Below, in pieces: positions 14,543-20,522 of a stretch of 20,522 bases of DNA. The stretch is from SCGC-AG-212-J23 sp035762345 (GTDB taxonomy: Bacteria > Pseudomonadota > Gammaproteobacteria > Burkholderiales > SG8-39): the NCBI GenBank assembly GCA_035762345.1, contig DASTPE010000085.1, positions 1-20,522 on the forward strand, in the 5' to 3' direction. The notes under the pieces were generated by a model, which did no database searches, had not been told where the DNA came from, and saw nothing but the letters and a program-made list of their open reading frames with translations. Within the stretch, counting starts at the first letter, position 1, and the number at the start of each line of letters is the position of its first letter. The position numbers and the translations under genes are program-made.

Positions 14543-15748
14543 TTAGAAGCCGCCCAAGTCTTTACAGGCCGCGTACTCGGCCGGCAACGGGGTGTCGCCG
14601 GTCGCGATGATGGCGGCGAAGTCGAGCGGATTCGCCATCTTCGCCTTCGGCTTGCAGCGCATGAAGAAATACGGACGCAGCGTCTGGTGCGTCTTCGCAT
14701 CCACGCGCATGCGCCCGACGAGGTCCTCGACCTCGATGCCCTCGAGCGCGGCGATCACGTCGCGCACCTCGCTCGATTTCGCCTTATCGAATGCGTGCAG
14801 CATCATGCGCGTCATGCCGTACGCGGCCGAGGGCGCGTAGCCCGGTGGGTTGCCGAACTTCGCGTTGTAGGCGGCGACGAACTTCTTTGCCACCGGGGTA
14901 TCCGCGGTGTAGTAGAAGTTCGAGCCGACCCAGATGTTCTCCCGGATCTCGGGCGTGAGCTGCACCAGCTCCTCGACTCCCGAGGACCAGGTCATGATCA
15001 GCGGCACCTTGGGCGTGAGGCCGAAGTTGAAGATCTCGCGCGCGCCGGAGACCGCATCAAGGCCAAAGTTGATCATCGCCACCGCGTCGGGCCGGTTCGC
15101 TGCCGCCTTCTGCACGTAGTTGGAGAACTCGCGCTCGCCGAGCGGATGGCGGTCGGCGCCGACGAACTCGATGCCGTGGGTCTTCCCGACCTCCTTGATG
15201 TACTTCTCGACCGACCAGCCAAACGCATAGTCGGCGACCAGGAGATGCCAGCGCCGCGCCTTCGGGTTCGCCTTCATGAAGTTATCCACCACCGTCTTGG
15301 CCGCGGTGTACGGGCTCGCCGCCCACTGGAACGAGTAGCGATGGCAGCGCGCGCCGGAGATGTCCTCGGTGCCGCCGCTGAAGTAGTGGAACACCTTCTT
15401 GCGCTTCGCCACCTCGGACACCGCGAGCGCCACTCCCGACGACCACGGGCCGATGACGAACTTCGCGCCCTCGCCGTCGACTGCTTCCTCGACGCGCCGC
15501 GTCGCCGCCCCCGCCTGGGTCGCGGAGTCGCGCACGATGTACCTGACGGGGCGCCCCAGGATCTTCATGTCGCGCTCTTCGAGCGCCATGCGCATCCCGC
15601 GGTCGAGAATCGGCCCGACGTCGGAGAACGCGCCGGTCGCCGGCCAGATGCCCAGGATCACGATTTCCTTCGGCTGCGCCCGGATGATCGCCGGAAAGCC
15701 GAGGCCCGCGGCCGCGGCGCCGATCTTCAGGACCTCTCTGCGTTTCAT
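14543..15748 (-). CDS. ABC transporter substrate-binding protein, type I periplasmic fold (LivK-like)
   Basis: 401 residues. The leader MKRREVLKIGAAAAGLG with a twin Arg at 3-4 followed by E-V-L-K looks like a Tat signal, with cleavage probably after IIRA (about residue 24). The mature protein reads as a Peripla_BP_6 receptor: IVILGIWPATGAFSDVGP and GAATRRVEEAVDGEGAKFVIGPWSSG, then YFSGGTEDISGARCHRYSF and SAAYGMTRMML. It captures the substrate in the periplasm for LivHMGF. Members of this group bind aromatic acids, amides or amino acids; the ligand here is not evident. An unusually strong ribosome binding site precedes it, fitting the need for excess binding protein. Confidence 0.9.
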   Translation of the reverse strand: MKRREVLKIGAAAAGLGFPAIIRAQPKEIVILGIWPATGAFSDVGPILDRGMRMALEERDMKILGRPVRYIVRDSATQAGAATRRVEEAVDGEGAKFVIGPWSSGVALAVSEVAKRKKVFHYFSGGTEDISGARCHRYSFQWAASPYTAAKTVVDNFMKANPKARRWHLLVADYAFGWSVEKYIKEVGKTHGIEFVGADRHPLGEREFSNYVQKAAANRPDAVAMINFGLDAVSGAREIFNFGLTPKVPLIMTWSSGVEELVQLTPEIRENIWVGSNFYYTADTPVAKKFVAAYNAKFGNPPGYAPSAAYGMTRMMLHAFDKAKSSEVRDVIAALEGIEVEDLVGRMRVDAKTHQTLRPYFFMRCKPKAKMANPLDFAAIIATGDTPLPAEYAACKDLGGF

Positions 15749-15752
15749 GTGG

Positions 15753-15765
15753 CTCCTCCTCCTCG
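15753..15765 (-). promoter_or_regulatory. Strong ribosome binding site of the binding-protein gene
   Basis: Read on the minus strand, this is CGAGGAGGAGGAG, 4 bases from the ATG at 15748. It offers several overlapping anti-SD matches. High translation would suit a periplasmic receptor made in excess over its permeases. Confidence 0.7.
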
Positions 15766-15786
15766 TGGCGGAGACTACTCCAAACT

Positions 15787-15845
15787 GTTCGAATTCGGGG
15801 TCAGGGTCGCAATTAGGTCAACGAATTCGGACCCTGACCCCGAAC
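15787..15845. repeat. Palindromic GGGGTCAGGGT repeat, copy 2
   Basis: A perfect 15-base inverted repeat (15794-15808 against 15830-15844) around a 21-base centre. The left 20 bases are shared exactly with copy 1, and the centre is partly similar. It sits between the SDR stop (15846) and the binding-protein gene, so on the minus strand its hairpin could end or attenuate transcription between them. No T-tract follows, so an intrinsic terminator is not certain. Confidence 0.8.
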
Positions 15846-16622
15846 TCAGACAACAACGTGTGACGCCGCGCCGTCGGTGCTGATGTTCGCGCCGGTGAGG
15901 TAGCGGCCACGCTCGGACGCCGCGAACACCACGATGTCGGCGATCTCCTCGGGCTCGGCGGGCCGGCCCATCGGCAGGCGCGCGATCATCTGCTTGTAAG
16001 CCTGCTCTTCCGAGACGTTGGCGCGCTTCGCTTCCGCCTTAAGGCCCTCGGCCACACGTTCGGTACGCGTGACGCCGGGGCTCACGCCGACCACGCGGAC
16101 CCCTTTGGACGCGTAGGCGAAAGCGAGGCCTGCGGTCGCGAGCAGCAGCGCGGCATTGGCGGCGCCGCCCGCGAGGTGGGTCGGGGAGGCCACCTTGCCT
16201 CCGCCGCCGATGATGTTGATCACCGCCCCCTTGCCGCGCTTGCCCATGCGTTTGATGAGCGGGTCGATCACATTGATATAGGAGAAGTACTTCGCGTCCA
16301 TGCCGGCGCGCCAGGCGCCCGGGGTGAGGTCGTCCGCATCGGTGCGCTTGGCCGCGCCGGCCGAGTTGACCAGCACATCGATCGGGCCGAAATCTTTTTC
16401 GACCTTATCGATCATGGCGGCTGCCGCCGTAGCGTCCGTGAGGTCCGCGGCGATCACGTAGGCTTGGGCCAATGAAGTTTTCGCCTTATCCAAATTTTCC
16501 TGAGCACGCGAGCAAAGCGCCACCCGGGCGCCTTCGGCGATGAAAGCTTTCGCGCAGGCGAGACCGATGCCCTTGCTGCCGCCAGTGATGAGAACTCTCT
16601 TGTCTTTCAATCCGAGGTCCAT
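15846..16622 (-). CDS. SDR-fold protein lacking the catalytic tetrad
   Basis: 258 residues, a normal classical-SDR length. Cofactor binding looks intact: TGGSKGIG at 13-20, D60 after the fourth strand (AADLTD) and NSAG at 86-89. The usual active-site residues are missing. By alignment to the fold, the Asn site is K111, the Ser site is in NIIGG (I138/G139), and the YxxxK helix reads AGGAANAAL, so the Tyr and Lys sites are G152 and N156. The reading frame is otherwise intact and well formed (PGVTRTERV, then LTGANISTDGA at the C-terminus), so it is not a decayed gene. It could be a cofactor-binding non-oxidoreductase or use different chemistry. It starts 8 bases after the Bug gene and so probably shares its transcript. 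Confidence 0.85.
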   Translation of the reverse strand: MDLGLKDKRVLITGGSKGIGLACAKAFIAEGARVALCSRAQENLDKAKTSLAQAYVIAADLTDATAAAAMIDKVEKDFGPIDVLVNSAGAAKRTDADDLTPGAWRAGMDAKYFSYINVIDPLIKRMGKRGKGAVINIIGGGGKVASPTHLAGGAANAALLLATAGLAFAYASKGVRVVGVSPGVTRTERVAEGLKAEAKRANVSEEQAYKQMIARLPMGRPAEPEEIADIVVFAASERGRYLTGANISTDGAASHVVV

Positions 16623-16630
16623 GCCGATTT

Positions 16631-17584
16631 CTACTCCGCGGTGATCTTTCGGGTCTTGATCAGCGTGCCGAAGCGCCGTACTTCGGCAGCTATGAACTTG
16701 CCGGCTTCTTCGGGGCTGGTGACAAAGGGGTCGAAGCCCTGCTGGGCGAACTTGTCGCGCACTTCCTTCGAGTTGAGCGCATCACGCAGACTGCTGTTCA
16801 ACTTGATAACAATTTCCTTGGGTGTTCCCGCGGGCGCAAGGAGCGCAAGCCACTGCGTGAACTGGAAATCCTTCACGCCGGTCTCGCGCAGCGTCGGCAC
16901 GTTCGGCAGGAGCGGCGAGCGTCGCACGTCCGTGACCGCGAGCGCGCGCAGGGTGCCCGCCTTGATGTGCGGCACCGCCGCCGAGATGGTCGGGAAGCTC
17001 ATGTCCACCTGACCGCCGAGCGTGTCGGCGAGCGCCGGGCCGCCGCCGCGATAGGGCACGTGCAGAATGAAGGTCTGAGTGGAGTCCTTGAACATCTCGC
17101 CGCAGAGGTGAAACGTTGTGCCGACTCCCGCCGACGCGTACGAGAGCTTTCCCGGGTTCGAGCGCGCGAGCCGCACCAGCTCATCGATGCTGTTGGCCCT
17201 GACTTTCGGGGCAATCACCAGTACGTGTGCCGCGGTCGCCACCATGCCGATCGGCGCGAAATCCTTGATCGGGTCCCAGGTCAGCTTGTCGAACAGCGCC
17301 TGGTTGGTGGCGAGCGGAATCGTGTTGAGGACGAGCGAGTGGCCGTCGGGCTTGGACCGCGCCGCGGCCTCCATGCCGATGTTGCCGGAGGCGCCGCTGC
17401 GGTTGTCGATCACGATCTTGCCGCCGAGCTGCGCCGCGAGCGGCTCGGCGATAAGGCGCGCCATGATGTCGACGCTGCCGCCCGGCGGGAACGGCGCGAT
17501 CAGGCGGATCGGCTGGGTAGGATAGCTTTGCGCTGCAGCGGGGAAGGAGAACACGAGTGCAAGCAGCAACACTAGCTTCGACAT
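16631..17584 (-). CDS. Bug-family tripartite tricarboxylate transporter receptor (TctC-like)
   Basis: 317 residues with a signal peptide (about 1-18, cleavage after PAAA). The mature protein begins with the Bug hallmark YPTQPIRLIAPFPPGGSVD, followed by VIDNRSGASGNIG, PYRGGGPALADTLGGQVDM and LRALAVTD. These periplasmic receptors bind carboxylates and aromatic acids in a closing two-domain fold. They are massively expanded in Burkholderiales, often without neighbouring TctA/TctB membrane genes, as here. A GGAGGAGAA site precedes the ATG on the minus strand. It is the first gene of the minus-strand run and is divergent from the molybdenum hydroxylase genes. Confidence 0.94.
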   Translation of the reverse strand: MSKLVLLLALVFSFPAAAQSYPTQPIRLIAPFPPGGSVDIMARLIAEPLAAQLGGKIVIDNRSGASGNIGMEAAARSKPDGHSLVLNTIPLATNQALFDKLTWDPIKDFAPIGMVATAAHVLVIAPKVRANSIDELVRLARSNPGKLSYASAGVGTTFHLCGEMFKDSTQTFILHVPYRGGGPALADTLGGQVDMSFPTISAAVPHIKAGTLRALAVTDVRRSPLLPNVPTLRETGVKDFQFTQWLALLAPAGTPKEIVIKLNSSLRDALNSKEVRDKFAQQGFDPFVTSPEEAGKFIAAEVRRFGTLIKTRKITAE

Positions 17585-17601
17585 GGTTCTCCTCCGGTAG
17601 C

Positions 17602-17626
17602 GAAATCGGGCTCTGACCCCGATTTT
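17602..17626. repeat. Short palindrome related to the GGGGTCAG repeat (reduced copy)
   Basis: GAAATCGGG and CCCCGATTTTC flank CTCTGA, giving a hairpin with about 8 pairs. Its reverse complement contains GGGGTCAG, the same core as the two longer repeats at 10785 and 15787. It is probably a shortened or diverged member of that family, lying in the divergent promoter region. Confidence 0.55.
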
Positions 17627-17645
17627 CTTCTTTTATGATAGCGGC

Positions 17646-17660
17646 AGGAGGAGGGTAGGG
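17646..17660 (+). promoter_or_regulatory. Ribosome binding site fixing a TTG start
   Basis: AGGAGGAGGGTAGGG ends one base before the TTG at 17662. With the fit of the first residues to the FAD-subunit family (KAPSFAYAKP), it supports TTG as the start codon. Confidence 0.65.
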
Positions 17661-17661
17661 C

Positions 17662-18444
17662 TTGAAGGCGCCGTCGTTTGCCTATGCGAAACCGCGCACG
17701 CTGGCGGAGGGATTCGACCTCCTCGAGCGCCCGGGCGCGAAGATCCTTGCCGGCGGCCAAAGCCTCATCCCCTCGCTCAACATGCGCCTGTCGGCGCCCG
17801 AGCTGCTCGTCGATATCACTGGGCTCGCGGCGCTGAGGGGCATCACGCTCGAGCAGGGCGTCGTGCGAATCGGCGCGCTTACCACGCATACCGAGATCGA
17901 GCGCTCCGCGGAAATCCCGAAGCACGTCCCGCTTCTCGCCGAGGCCGTGCGCCACATCGCACACCCGGCGATCCGTAACCGCGGCACGCTCGGGGGCAGC
18001 ATCGCCCTGGCCGACCCGGCCGCCGAGTATCCCGCCTGTCTCGTCGCGCTCGAAGCCACCATCGTCCTGCAGTCGACGGCCGGGGAGCGCATGGTGAAGG
18101 CCGAAGAGTTTTTCAAAGGCTTGTTCGACGTCGACCTCGAGGCCGGCGAGCTCGTGACGGCGGTCGAGATACCGGCGCTGCTGAAGGACGAGCGCTCGGT
18201 GTTCCTCGAGCTCGCGCGGCGGCAGGGCGACTACGCTATCGTGGGTTTGGCTGGAGTGACGAAGAGCTCAGGGCGCAGGCTTGCGTTTTTCGGGCTTTCG
18301 AGCAAGCCGGTCCTCCTTAAGCCGAAGTCCCTGGACGACGCGAAGGCATCGCTGCCCGCGCCGGCCGCCGACCTCTACCACTCGCCTGCAACCAAGCTTC
18401 ACCTTGCGAAGGTTCTCCTCGAGCGCGCATGGAACAGTCTCTGA
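17662..18444 (+). CDS. FAD-binding (medium) subunit of xanthine dehydrogenase/CO dehydrogenase-family enzyme
   Basis: 260 residues from a TTG start, the usual size for the CoxM-type subunit (about 260-290). The two FAD motifs are present: AGGQSL at 30-35 (then IPSLNMR) and TLGGS at 109-113 within IRNRGTLGGSIALADPAAE. The N-terminal opening (SFAYAKPRTLAEGFDLLE) is typical. The subunit passes electrons from the iron-sulfur subunit to NAD+ or another acceptor. It is first of three genes; its end overlaps the next start by 16 bases. The substrate of the complex is not known. Confidence 0.92.
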   Translation: MKAPSFAYAKPRTLAEGFDLLERPGAKILAGGQSLIPSLNMRLSAPELLVDITGLAALRGITLEQGVVRIGALTTHTEIERSAEIPKHVPLLAEAVRHIAHPAIRNRGTLGGSIALADPAAEYPACLVALEATIVLQSTAGERMVKAEEFFKGLFDVDLEAGELVTAVEIPALLKDERSVFLELARRQGDYAIVGLAGVTKSSGRRLAFFGLSSKPVLLKPKSLDDAKASLPAPAADLYHSPATKLHLAKVLLERAWNSL

Positions 18445-18896
18445 CCATCACGCTCACGGTGAACGGCACGCAGGTAACGCGGCACGTCGCCGCGCGCCAG
18501 CATCTGGTGGACTTCCTCCGCGAAGAGCTGGGGCTCACCGGCTCGCACATCGGCTGCGAGCACGGTGTGTGCGGTGCCTGCACGATCCGCGTGAACGGCG
18601 ACATCGTCCGCGGCTGCCTGATGCTCGCGGTCCAGGCCGACGGCTGCCGCGTGGACACCGTCGAGGGCCTCTCGGATTCGAGGGAGCTGGAGAAGCTGCA
18701 GAAAGCCTTCCACGAGAAGAACGCTCTGCAATGCGGCTTCTGTACCCCGGGAATGCTGATGGCGGCGCAGAACCTGGTTCTTCAGAAGAAGAAATTCTCC
18801 AGGGAGGAAATAAAGAGCCACATCTCCGGCAACTACTGCCGATGCACCGGCTACCAGGCGATCGTCGACGCGATCGAAGAGGTCATTAATGGGTAA
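18429..18896 (+). CDS. 2Fe-2S (small) subunit of xanthine dehydrogenase/CO dehydrogenase-family enzyme
   Basis: 155 residues, standard for CoxS-type subunits. The plant-type ferredoxin cluster is held by C43, C48, C51 and C63 (GCEHGVCGACTI). The second, helical cluster is held by C102, C105, C137 and C139 (QCGFCTPGM and GNYCRCTGY). Both clusters are complete. It carries electrons from the molybdenum site to the FAD subunit. Short overlaps with both neighbours (16 bases before, 8 bases after) show an operon. Confidence 0.96.
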   Translation: MEQSLTITLTVNGTQVTRHVAARQHLVDFLREELGLTGSHIGCEHGVCGACTIRVNGDIVRGCLMLAVQADGCRVDTVEGLSDSRELEKLQKAFHEKNALQCGFCTPGMLMAAQNLVLQKKKFSREEIKSHISGNYCRCTGYQAIVDAIEEVING

Positions 18897-20522
18897 GGCA
18901 GAGCTTCCGCTCCACGCGCCCGGCACCCAGGTCGACAAGGGCTACATCGGCCAAAGCGTGCCGCGCGCGAACGCGCAGCGCCTGCTGCAGGGACGCGGCG
19001 CCTTCACCGACGACCTGCGTTTTCCGCGCCTCGCGCACGCCGCGTTCTTTCGCAGTCCCTACGCGCATGCGCGCATCAAGAGACTGGATTTCGCAAAAGC
19101 ATTGAAGCAACCCGGTGTCGTCGGAGTGTTCGACGGAAGGGCGGTGGCGGAGTACTGCAAGCCTTGGGTCGCGGTGCTGGCGCATCTGAAAGGCATCAAG
19201 TCGCCGCCGCAGCACGCGATCGCGATCGAGCGCGCGTGCTGGCAGGGCGAGGCGTGCGCCGCCGTGGTCGCCGAGTCGCGCAGCCAGGCGGAAGACGCGG
19301 TGGCACTGATCGAGGCCGAATGGCAGGAGCTGCCGGTCGTAGTGGACATGGAAGCAGCTCTCCAGGGCGATGTGGTCATTCATGAAGAGCTGAAGGACAA
19401 CATCTGCTTCAAGCGCGAGCACGACACCGGCGGCGTGGAAGAGGCGTTCGCAAAGGCCGATGTCGTCGTGGAAGATACCTTCCACTTCGGCCGTCACACC
19501 GGCGTGTGCGTCGAGGGCCGCGCGATCCTCGCGGACTACAACGCGGCCGAGCATTCGCTCACGGTGCACCACGCGACTCAGGCGCCTCACATGATGCAGG
19601 ACATCTTCTCGCGACACCTCGGCATCCCCGAAGCGAACGTGCGAGTGATCGCGAAGGACGTCGGCGGCTCCTACGGCATCAAGGTGCACGTCTACGCCGA
19701 TGAAATGGCGACCGCCGCGCTTTCCGTGATGCTGCGCCGGCCGGTGAAGTTCGTCGCCGACCGGCTGGAGTCCTTCCTGTCCGATATTCATGCCAGGGAA
19801 CACCGGGCGAAAGTTCGTTTGGCAGTGTCCAGGGAAGGTCAAATTCTTGCGTTCGAGCTGGACGATCTGACCGCGATCGGCCCGTACTCGGTCTATCCGC
19901 GCACGAGCGGGATCGAGGGCAACCAGGTCGTCAACCTCACCGGCGGCCCGTACAGGCATCAGAAGTACAAGGCGCGCATGAACGTGGTGTTCACCAACAA
20001 GAACGTTACGTGCCAATACCGCGCGGTCGGTCATCCGATCGCGGTTGCGCTGACCGAAGGCATCGTCGACCTGGCGGCGCAGAAGCTCGGCATGGACCCC
20101 GCCGAGTTCAGGAGAAAGAACCTGATCCCGGACGATGGCTATCCTTACACGTTCCCGTCCGGTATCAAGTTCGAGAAGCTCTCGCACCACAAGACGCTCG
20201 ACCAGCTTCTGGAGCTGATGAACTACAGGAAACTGCGTGAAGATCAGAAGGAGCTTCGCGCGCGCTCGGTCTTCCGTGGAATAGGCCTGGCGGCCATGAT
20301 CGAGGTGACGAATCCGTCGCCGGCTTTCTACGGCGTCGGCGGAGCGCGCATCTCGGCGCAGGACGGCGCGACGTTGCGTTTAGAGCCGACCGGGATGGTG
20401 ACCGTGATGTGCAGCGTCACCGAGCAGGGGCAGGGCACGGAGGGAATCTTCGCGCAGATCGCGGCGAGCGCTGTGGGAGTGTCCATCGAGAAAGTGCGAG
20501 TCATCACGGGCGATACCGGCGT
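18889..20522 (+). CDS. Molybdopterin-binding (large) subunit of xanthine dehydrogenase-family enzyme, 3' end outside window
   Basis: 544 residues are visible from the ATG at 18889 without a stop; full-length relatives have about 750-800. The N-terminal aldehyde-oxidase a/b hammerhead domain (about 18-150, IGQSVPRANAQRLLQGRGAFTDD) is followed by the molybdopterin domain. That domain shows QAPHMMQ (231-237), DVGGSYGIK (257-265), YRAVGHPIA (377-385), LAQKLGMDPAEFRRKN-like text (about 395-411) and EQGQGTEG (512-519). The active-site loop is not the CODH form I VAYRCSFR, so this is not an aerobic CO dehydrogenase. In many hydroxylases the loop is YRGxGRPEA; the variant here suggests a different, unassigned substrate. 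Confidence 0.93.
   Translation, partial: MGKAELPLHAPGTQVDKGYIGQSVPRANAQRLLQGRGAFTDDLRFPRLAHAAFFRSPYAHARIKRLDFAKALKQPGVVGVFDGRAVAEYCKPWVAVLAHLKGIKSPPQHAIAIERACWQGEACAAVVAESRSQAEDAVALIEAEWQELPVVVDMEAALQGDVVIHEELKDNICFKREHDTGGVEEAFAKADVVVEDTFHFGRHTGVCVEGRAILADYNAAEHSLTVHHATQAPHMMQDIFSRHLGIPEANVRVIAKDVGGSYGIKVHVYADEMATAALSVMLRRPVKFVADRLESFLSDIHAREHRAKVRLAVSREGQILAFELDDLTAIGPYSVYPRTSGIEGNQVVNLTGGPYRHQKYKARMNVVFTNKNVTCQYRAVGHPIAVALTEGIVDLAAQKLGMDPAEFRRKNLIPDDGYPYTFPSGIKFEKLSHHKTLDQLLELMNYRKLREDQKELRARSVFRGIGLAAMIEVTNPSPAFYGVGGARISAQDGATLRLEPTGMVTVMCSVTEQGQGTEGIFAQIAASAVGVSIEKVRVITGDTG

Larger units (their letters stand above)
17585..17661. promoter_or_regulatory. Divergent promoter region, Bug receptor / Mo-hydroxylase operon
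   Basis: A 77-base gap between divergent operons. A TATGAT at 17634-17639 is a plausible -10 for the plus-strand genes; I see no good -35. If it is used, the leader would be only about 15 bases and begin in the ribosome binding site. The gap also holds the small palindrome at 17602-17626. No operator of a known family is recognised and no regulator gene is adjacent. Confidence 0.4.

Noticed and set aside
10785..15845. CRISPR or insertion-sequence ends
   Set aside because: Only two full copies 5 kb apart with functional genes between them, no spacers and no transposase.
14687..15883. Long plus-strand open frame opposite the binding-protein gene
   Set aside because: The minus strand carries a clear receptor with a signal sequence and strong ribosome binding site; the plus-strand product is low-complexity and runs through the repeat.
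15846..16622. Pseudogene call for the tetrad-less SDR
   Set aside because: The frame is complete, length and cofactor motifs are normal, and several active-site positions change together in a patterned way.
16631..17584. Part of a complete tripartite tricarboxylate transporter (TctCBA)
   Set aside because: No TctA or TctB membrane gene is present in the window; the receptor is an orphan here.
18886..20190. Long open frame on the minus strand opposite the molybdopterin subunit
   Set aside because: The plus strand encodes a convincing hydroxylase subunit in full register with its operon; the minus-strand product has no family character.
17662..20522. Aerobic carbon monoxide dehydrogenase (coxMSL)
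   Set aside because: The large subunit lacks the VAYRCSFR active-site loop of form I CO dehydrogenase.

Overview
The window looks like chromosomal DNA of a GC-rich betaproteobacterium, probably Burkholderiales or a relative. The signs are a Bug-family (TctC) periplasmic receptor, a Liv-type ABC transporter beside a Cox/xanthine-dehydrogenase-type molybdenum hydroxylase, a PHB-type 3-hydroxybutyrate dehydrogenase, and dense gene packing with many ATGA stop/start overlaps. No rRNA, tRNA, CRISPR array, transposase or phage structural gene was seen. The longest stretch without a gene is about 146 bases.

Layout. (1) 1-702: the tail of a DUF2063 (BufC/HvfC-like) gene coupled to a DoxX gene, which is the usual 3' end of a bufferin-type (DUF2282-DUF692-DUF2063-DoxX) metal-RiPP operon whose other genes would lie upstream. 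(2) 659-1936, minus: an NDH-2-like FAD/NAD(P)H oxidoreductase. (3) 2030-6068, plus: bdhA, a secreted cupin, an MFS transporter, a secreted DUF302 protein and a patatin-like lipase. This resembles the known bdhA-patatin pairing with three genes inserted. (4) 9537-6061, minus: a tightly coupled envelope operon of PBP1b, a short TPR lipoprotein, an ECF-like sigma factor and a 60-residue zinc-finger anti-sigma candidate. (5) 9592-11337, plus: a peptidoglycan-binding/CHAP hydrolase divergent from PBP1b, a glyoxalase-fold VOC protein and a small exported NTR-like protein. (6) 17584-11316, minus: Bug receptor, an SDR-fold protein without its catalytic tetrad, and a complete Liv-type ABC transporter (SBP, two permeases, two ATPases). 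(7) 17662-20522, plus: the FAD, 2Fe-2S and molybdopterin subunits of a molybdenum hydroxylase, the last cut by the window end.

Regions 6 and 7 share a divergent intergenic region and together look like an uptake and hydroxylation cassette for an unidentified small organic acid or aromatic compound. Region 4 ties cell-wall synthesis to a sigma/anti-sigma pair. A GGGGTCAGGGT-type palindromic repeat occurs twice in full and once in reduced form between genes. It is probably a REP/RAYT-type or small non-autonomous element.

The best candidates for undescribed biology are the tetrad-less SDR inside the transport/Mo-hydroxylase cassette, the PBP1b-sigma-zinc-finger operon and the off-window bufferin locus. 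No wholly new system is proven by the sequence alone.
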